Below are positions 60,113 to 64,000 of a stretch of DNA of 64,000 bases, in pieces. The notes beneath the pieces were generated by a model, which did no database searches, was not told the origin of the DNA, and was given only the letters and a program-made list of their open reading frames with translations. Each line of letters starts with the position of its first letter. Position 1 is the stretch's first letter. Position numbers and translations under genes: made by a program. The DNA is from Opitutia bacterium (GTDB lineage: Bacteria > Verrucomicrobiota > Verrucomicrobiia > Opitutales > Opitutaceae). The stretch is from contig CANJIU010000022.1 of NCBI GenBank assembly GCA_947474365.1, positions 43,185 through 107,184 of the forward strand. The letters are read 5' to 3'.

Positions 60113-62896
60113 TCAGAGGCTGAGACCAACGCGAAAATTCACCGCCCAGTCAAAATAGCGCATCGAGGTCGGATTTGACGGATCGCCTTGGTAGCTGCGC
60201 TTCGCGGAGTCGGTGATATTGTTGACATCGACGTTGAGCGTGAGCCGGCGGTTGACGGCGTATTTGGCGAAAAAGTTCACGGTCTTTCGGCCATCCTCGT
60301 ACTGGTCGAGAGCTGGGCGCGCTCCGACGGCGGTCAGATAGGCGCTGCGGTAGTTGACGAATACGCGCAGGTCGATTGGGCCCCGGGCGTAGAAGACGTT
60401 GGCGTTCCAATTTCGTCGGGCGGTCCCGTTGAACGGCAGCTTCACCCCGGGACGATTGTCGTACGTTCCCTCGGCGCTGAGCCAGGTGTGGTTCACGCCG
60501 ATGCCCAGCCCGCTGAATACACCCGGAAGGAACGTGAGGCGCTTCTGCACCTCCGCCTCGAGTCCCTTGATTCGGCCTCCGGTGCCCATGCTTGGATGGG
60601 TGAGTTGATAGCCGCGAAACTCACCCGCGGGTACAGTCTGTGTCTCGTCGGCATAGAACCCGTCGATCTCTTTTTGAAATGCCGTCGCCGACAGCACCCC
60701 GAGCGGCTTCAGGTAATACGCCAGGCCGACGTCATAATTAACCGACTCGGTCACGCGCAAATCCGGGTTGCCGTCGGTGACGATGCGCGTGGTGTCGTTG
60801 ATCGTCCGAACCGGCAGGATGTCCTGCGGATTCGGCCGCGCGATCGTCTTCGTGACTGCCGCCCGCAGCTGCAATTGGGGCGAAAACGCATAGATGAGAT
60901 TTACCCCTGGAAGCAGGTTGGTAGATTCGTTTTTCGTGCCGACATGCGTGACCCGCGTGAGAATGCCGGCGGGCGTCGACACCTGGTGGCCCCAGCCGTC
61001 GAGGTCGGTCTTTTCTACTCGGGCACCAGCAATGACGGTGGCATCACCGAAGCGCGCGTTGGCCATCAGGTAGGTGGCGTAGACGTTTTCGACGAAACCC
61101 TTCGCCCCGCGGGCGAGGAGCAGTTCCGACGCGTTGACCTGCCGCGCGAATTCGCCCGGGCGGTTGTAGAATGCGTCGATGAATTTGTGGATGTCGGGGA
61201 ACAGGGTCGTGGGCATCCGGGCGCGGCCCTCGGATTGCCGCAGGAAGCGGTCGTTCACGTACACGGTTGCCAGCTGCCCGGCGGTGAGCGGGCCGGTGTA
61301 GTTCCAGACGCCCTGATTATCGAGGGTCTGCTTCCAGTCGTTGCTGCGCATGCGAAATCCAGTCTTCACGTAGGCCTTGAACGGGAGACTGAGGAGGTCC
61401 CGCTTTGCATTGCCGCTGACGTTGTACCCGAGGTTGCGGGAGTCGTATTGGTTGCGAGTGATGGTGCTGAGCGACAGGCGCGACGGATCGTTGAGGTTCA
61501 CTCCGTTTGTGACGGTGAACATCGGAAAGTCCCGTACGGTGCGGTCGTACGCGAGGATGACATTGTTGAACGACATCAACGGGGTCATCGTCTCGCTGTA
61601 GGTGTTGGTGATGCGGTTGAAGCCGATCGCGCCGTCGAATTTCCAAAGATCCATCGTGTGTTCGAGACTGACCGCGATCTGGTAGTTGATCGTTTCGGGT
61701 TCACGATACTGGCGGTCGACGTCGATGCGGCCGACCGCGGAAGTCGCGCTGTCGGGGGTGATGTTGGTGCGGGCCCCGGGGCGCATCACGGAACGATAGT
61801 CCGCCAGGAAGCGCCGGTCGTCGCTGAACAGGCCCTTGACCGACACGACCGTCGCATCGCTCACCTTGTAGTCGAAGCTGCCCGTGTATTTGAGTTTCCA
61901 TGACCCCTTCTCGATTCGATCAAGCATCGTCTGCGTGGAGATGTTGAACACATCGGCGGTACTGACTTGATAGGCCTCCGCGAGGTTATGGTAGGCGCGA
62001 TCCGTCCGGTAGAAGTTGAGCGAGGAAAACACCCCCATGCGGCCTCCGGCCCCGAAGCGATCGCCGTAGTCGACGCTGAATTGTTTGTCCCAGTTCTGCT
62101 GCTGGTTGCTGTACGACGTGCCGGCGCCGATGCGAACCATTCGCGCCGGGAGGTCGAAGGCGCGCTTCGACACCAGGTTGATGCTTCCACCGATCGAATC
62201 GCCCTCTTGATCCGGAGTCATCGTTTTCATTACCTCGACCCGGGAGAGATTTTCGGCGGGAAACGACCCTACCTGGGCATCCCGCGTGCCCTGCCAGGTT
62301 CCGATGCGCACGCCGTCAAACGTGACTGAATTCATGTCCGAGGACATGCCGCGGATGAACGCTCGCACCGGTTGGTGAGTGCTCACCTCAAGGTAGACTC
62401 CCGGGATTGATTGCAGCGCCTCGCCGACCTCACCGAGGCGGGAATTGGCAAGGGCATCCTCCGAGACGACGTTGCGAATGTTTTCGGCGTTCTTCTGCAG
62501 GTTCAGACTCTGCGCTTGGCCCTCGGCTTGGGCGGTTACCATCAACGGTTGCATCGCGATCACCTCGGATTCGAGTCGTAGGGTGACCGTTGCCGTCTGG
62601 CTGGCGACAACCTCCACCGACACGTCGCCCCGGGTCACGCCGGTGGAATCGACGACCACGCGGTGGTGCCCCGGCGCGACTCCTCCAAAGGAAAATCGAC
62701 CTTGGCTGTCGGTGCGTTCACTGCGAGCCGCGTCGTCGAGCACGACCGCGGCCCCTTCGACGAAACGGCCGGTCGCGGCGTTCACGACCGTACCCTGTAC
62801 CGCGCCGGTTGCGAGGTTGGATTGGGCTCGCGAAAAAGGCGAAAAGGCGAGGCCGAGTGAGGCCGTCACCAATCGGAGGAAAGTTTTGGATTTCAT
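60113..62896 (-). CDS. TonB-dependent receptor paired with a phosphoesterase
   Basis: About 927 residues. Signal peptide (LVTASLGLAFSPFSRAQ), a carboxypeptidase-regulatory-like domain (GAVQGTVVNAATGRFVEGAA, RFSFGGVAPGHHRVV), the plug (MVTAQAEGQAQSLNLQ, VGEALQSIPGVYLEV, MKTMTPDQEGDSIGGSINLV) and a barrel ending FRVGLSL. The architecture matches the TIGR01782-like group of large receptors. ATG 62896 is chosen over a TTG upstream because it opens the signal peptide. Directly followed (3 nt) by an exported phosphoesterase, which suggests import of a dephosphorylated product or of a phosphate-containing compound. Confidence 0.9.
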   Translation of the reverse strand: MKSKTFLRLVTASLGLAFSPFSRAQSNLATGAVQGTVVNAATGRFVEGAAVVLDDAARSERTDSQGRFSFGGVAPGHHRVVVDSTGVTRGDVSVEVVASQTATVTLRLESEVIAMQPLMVTAQAEGQAQSLNLQKNAENIRNVVSEDALANSRLGEVGEALQSIPGVYLEVSTHQPVRAFIRGMSSDMNSVTFDGVRIGTWQGTRDAQVGSFPAENLSRVEVMKTMTPDQEGDSIGGSINLVSKRAFDLPARMVRIGAGTSYSNQQQNWDKQFSVDYGDRFGAGGRMGVFSSLNFYRTDRAYHNLAEAYQVSTADVFNISTQTMLDRIEKGSWKLKYTGSFDYKVSDATVVSVKGLFSDDRRFLADYRSVMRPGARTNITPDSATSAVGRIDVDRQYREPETINYQIAVSLEHTMDLWKFDGAIGFNRITNTYSETMTPLMSFNNVILAYDRTVRDFPMFTVTNGVNLNDPSRLSLSTITRNQYDSRNLGYNVSGNAKRDLLSLPFKAYVKTGFRMRSNDWKQTLDNQGVWNYTGPLTAGQLATVYVNDRFLRQSEGRARMPTTLFPDIHKFIDAFYNRPGEFARQVNASELLLARGAKGFVENVYATYLMANARFGDATVIAGARVEKTDLDGWGHQVSTPAGILTRVTHVGTKNESTNLLPGVNLIYAFSPQLQLRAAVTKTIARPNPQDILPVRTINDTTRIVTDGNPDLRVTESVNYDVGLAYYLKPLGVLSATAFQKEIDGFYADETQTVPAGEFRGYQLTHPSMGTGGRIKGLEAEVQKRLTFLPGVFSGLGIGVNHTWLSAEGTYDNRPGVKLPFNGTARRNWNANVFYARGPIDLRVFVNYRSAYLTAVGARPALDQYEDGRKTVNFFAKYAVNRRLTLNVDVNNITDSAKRSYQGDPSNPTSMRYFDWAVNFRVGLSL

Positions 62897-63159
62897 GAGA
62901 CGGGAGGGGCGGCTTTCGGGGATGGGGGCTGTCGCGAATCCCGGAGCGCGGGGTTGGAGCGCCAGTAGGCTGCGGGCTGCCACCAGCTTCAAGCCCGCAC
63001 ATCGTGACTTTTATGCGCGAGGCGGTCTTTTCAGATTCGAAAAGGCCGAAATGAACGAGCGTCACTTGTGGGAGTGATTTCGGATCGAGCGACAGGTTTC
63101 AAGGCTCCGGAAGTTTCGCTCCAACTCGGCGCGTCCCCTTCATCCGTGGGGGAGAATGG

Positions 63160-63233
63160 CGCGGTGGAGGTGACTCGAACACCCGACCGGCGGTTTAGAA
63201 AACCGCTGCTCTATCCAGCTGAGCTACCACCGC
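63160..63233 (-). tRNA. tRNA-Arg (anticodon TCT)
   Basis: Complete cloverleaf on the minus strand: acceptor GCGGTGG/CCACCGC, D stem GCTC/GAGC, anticodon stem GCGGT/ACCGC with loop TTTCTAA (anticodon TCT), T arm with TTCGAGT and discriminator G. CCA is not encoded. Such minor arginine tRNA genes are common integration targets, and an integrase remnant lies 90 nt away on the 5' side. Confidence 0.95.
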
Positions 63234-63322
63234 AAACCATTAAAGTGAAATGCCTTGGAATCGAAGAAATCCGACGATTAGCCGCGACCGGGCACTGGTT
63301 CTTGTAACCGGATGAGTTCGGG

Positions 63323-63517
63323 GTGAACCCAAATCCATCGAAGGTGAAGGAAACGCGTTCAGCGACTGTCTCTTCCAAGATTGGCGAGTGCCTGTACCGC
63401 AACGAATCATCGGGCATCTACTACGGCTTGGTGAAGAGGTCGAGCAAGCAGTATCGTCGGTCGTTGGCTGCGAAGGGCCGCGCGTTGGCGAGGCGGTGTT
63501 GGTCGCACTTTCGGTAA
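63323..63517 (+). pseudogene. Truncated tyrosine-recombinase (integrase) N-terminus
   Basis: Residues KIGECLYRNESSGIYYGLVK, KQYRRSLAAKGRALARR and HFR match the N-terminal arm-binding part of integrases from Verrucomicrobia (pattern ECLYR..SG.YY...K..GKQ.RRSL...D..LA.R.L..FR). The frame ends at a TAA at 63515, after which the same frame continues for a further 65 codons reading KVGGW, GRVRFADLAS, before another stop, as if a nonsense mutation inactivated it. The core and catalytic domain are absent from the window. It is probably the start of a dead integrase gene linked to tRNA-Arg integration. Confidence 0.6.
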
Positions 63518-63855
63518 AAGGTCGGAGGGTGGTCCCGAATACGTTCTGCCGGCAGAGTTAGGTTCGCCGACCTTGCCAGTCACCGGCGGAAATTCCTGTG
63601 CCCGGCCTTCAAGCGCGGTTCCTGCGATCATCGCGAACTCAGTTTGACGTGTCCTCTTCCATCTCAATCGGCGTCTCGCTTCATGCTTTGGTTCGGGATG
63701 GCGGTCCGCCTTTAAGCGAGGACGAAGCGACCTTCACGACGTCGGGGACTTGCCCATCGATTCACCCGTTGCCAGCGAATGACGACTTGCGCAGTCGATC
63801 CCCGGGTATCGCGGGCGTGAGCCGAGTACTGACTGATTTCGCGCTGACTTTACCT
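63518..63855. other. Region without a recognisable gene
   Basis: About 340 nt downstream of the integrase remnant. Short open frames exist on both strands but none has codon bias or motifs of a real protein. The first third may be degraded integrase sequence (see that entry). Confidence 0.4.
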
Positions 63856-63943
63856 AGCAGCCCGTCGGACTTGGAAAATCAGGCTTGGGGGTGATTTTCC
63901 AAAATTTTTCCGGCGACGGGAGGCCCAACTCTGACGGGCTGCT
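63856..63943. repeat. Nested inverted repeats, possible mobile-element end
   Basis: Outer arms AGCAGCCCGTC (63856-63866) and GACGGGCTGCT (63933-63943) are perfect inverted repeats of 11 nt. Inside them GGAAAATCA (63873-63881) and TGATTTTCC (63892-63900) form a 9-bp hairpin with a 10-nt loop. Such nesting is typical of IS200-type or REP-like structured ends, but no transposase is in the window. Confidence 0.55.
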
Positions 63944-63946
63944 GAG

Positions 63947-63965
63947 CGCCGTGCGGAGCACGGCG
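63947..63965. repeat. Perfect 8-bp hairpin
   Basis: CGCCGTGC and GCACGGCG separated by the loop GGA, 3 nt after the larger nested repeat. With it, three hairpins occur within 110 nt at the right edge of the window, which suggests a structured non-coding unit that continues beyond it. Confidence 0.5.
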
Positions 63966-64000
63966 GGAGGGACGGGTTTTTGTCGTATATTTGCGTTGGA

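Noticed and set aside
60188..61903. Long open frame (571 residues) on the plus strand
   Set aside because: Antisense of the receptor barrel; composition only.
63598..63894. 98-residue open frame near the right edge
   Set aside because: No motif, poor codon bias, and it runs into the inverted-repeat unit.
1..64000. CRISPR array, phage or defence island
   Set aside because: No array of regularly spaced repeats, no phage structural gene and no recognised defence gene other than the one toxin-antitoxin pair were seen.

Overview
The window looks like chromosomal DNA from a Verrucomicrobium of the Opitutaceae type. The evidence is high GC throughout, four large TonB-dependent receptors (one with the N-terminal 'LSPFTITAD' and 'GYTASQTLSGTRLRS' motifs I associate with the expanded Opitutus receptor family), a DUF1592/DUF1552 protein pair typical of the PVC superphylum, frequent GTG/TTG starts and few clear Shine-Dalgarno sites. 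The taxonomic call is inference from gene content; no ribosomal marker is present.

Layout. 1-11.4 kb: the start of an exported protein, a TonB-dependent receptor (TBDR), a divergent shikimate-dehydrogenase-like gene, an acetyltransferase, a chemoreceptor tail remnant, a stand-alone acyl-carrier-like protein, and a complete sigma/anti-sigma/TBDR cell-surface signalling operon. 11.7-14.4 kb: an exported beta-propeller protein and a radical SAM enzyme with unusual domain order. 14.5-27 kb: housekeeping operons (trpC, a DUF5069 gene, rsmA and two exported proteins; mazG-xerC; nadE-hemL followed by an S55-type SGSP protein and a propeller exoprotein). 27-32 kb: TolC-like protein, maf, TonB/TolA-like protein, RluA-type pseudouridine synthase and DAHP synthase, then a Phd/VapC toxin-antitoxin pair with a palindromic operator on its start codon. 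32.8-39.4 kb: a TPR protein, PP2C phosphatase and DinG helicase on one strand, a P1B-4-type metal ATPase and glycine-zipper lipoprotein on the other, then an L,D-transpeptidase head to head with asd. 39.4-45.7 kb: asd, tRNA-Val, ilvN, ilvC, hemC, hemD, a DegT aminotransferase and trpF. 45.7-63 kb: accessory polymer and sugar functions (GMC oxidoreductase, TBDR, sialidase-like protein, LarA-like racemase, DUF218 protein, exported TIM barrel, haem-c DUF1592 protein, DUF1552 protein, phosphoesterase plus its TBDR). 63-64 kb: tRNA-Arg, an inactivated integrase start and a set of perfect inverted repeats, probably the edge of a mobile region.

The most interesting parts are: the block at 45.7-62.9 kb, which looks like uptake and oxidation of an unidentified sugar acid or sialic-acid-like substrate; the radical SAM protein; tRNA-Val abutting valine biosynthesis genes; the folded 42-nt gap in front of DAHP synthase; and the hairpin cluster at the right edge. 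I did not find a CRISPR array, a phage or a recognised defence island. I cannot claim a demonstrably new system from sequence alone.
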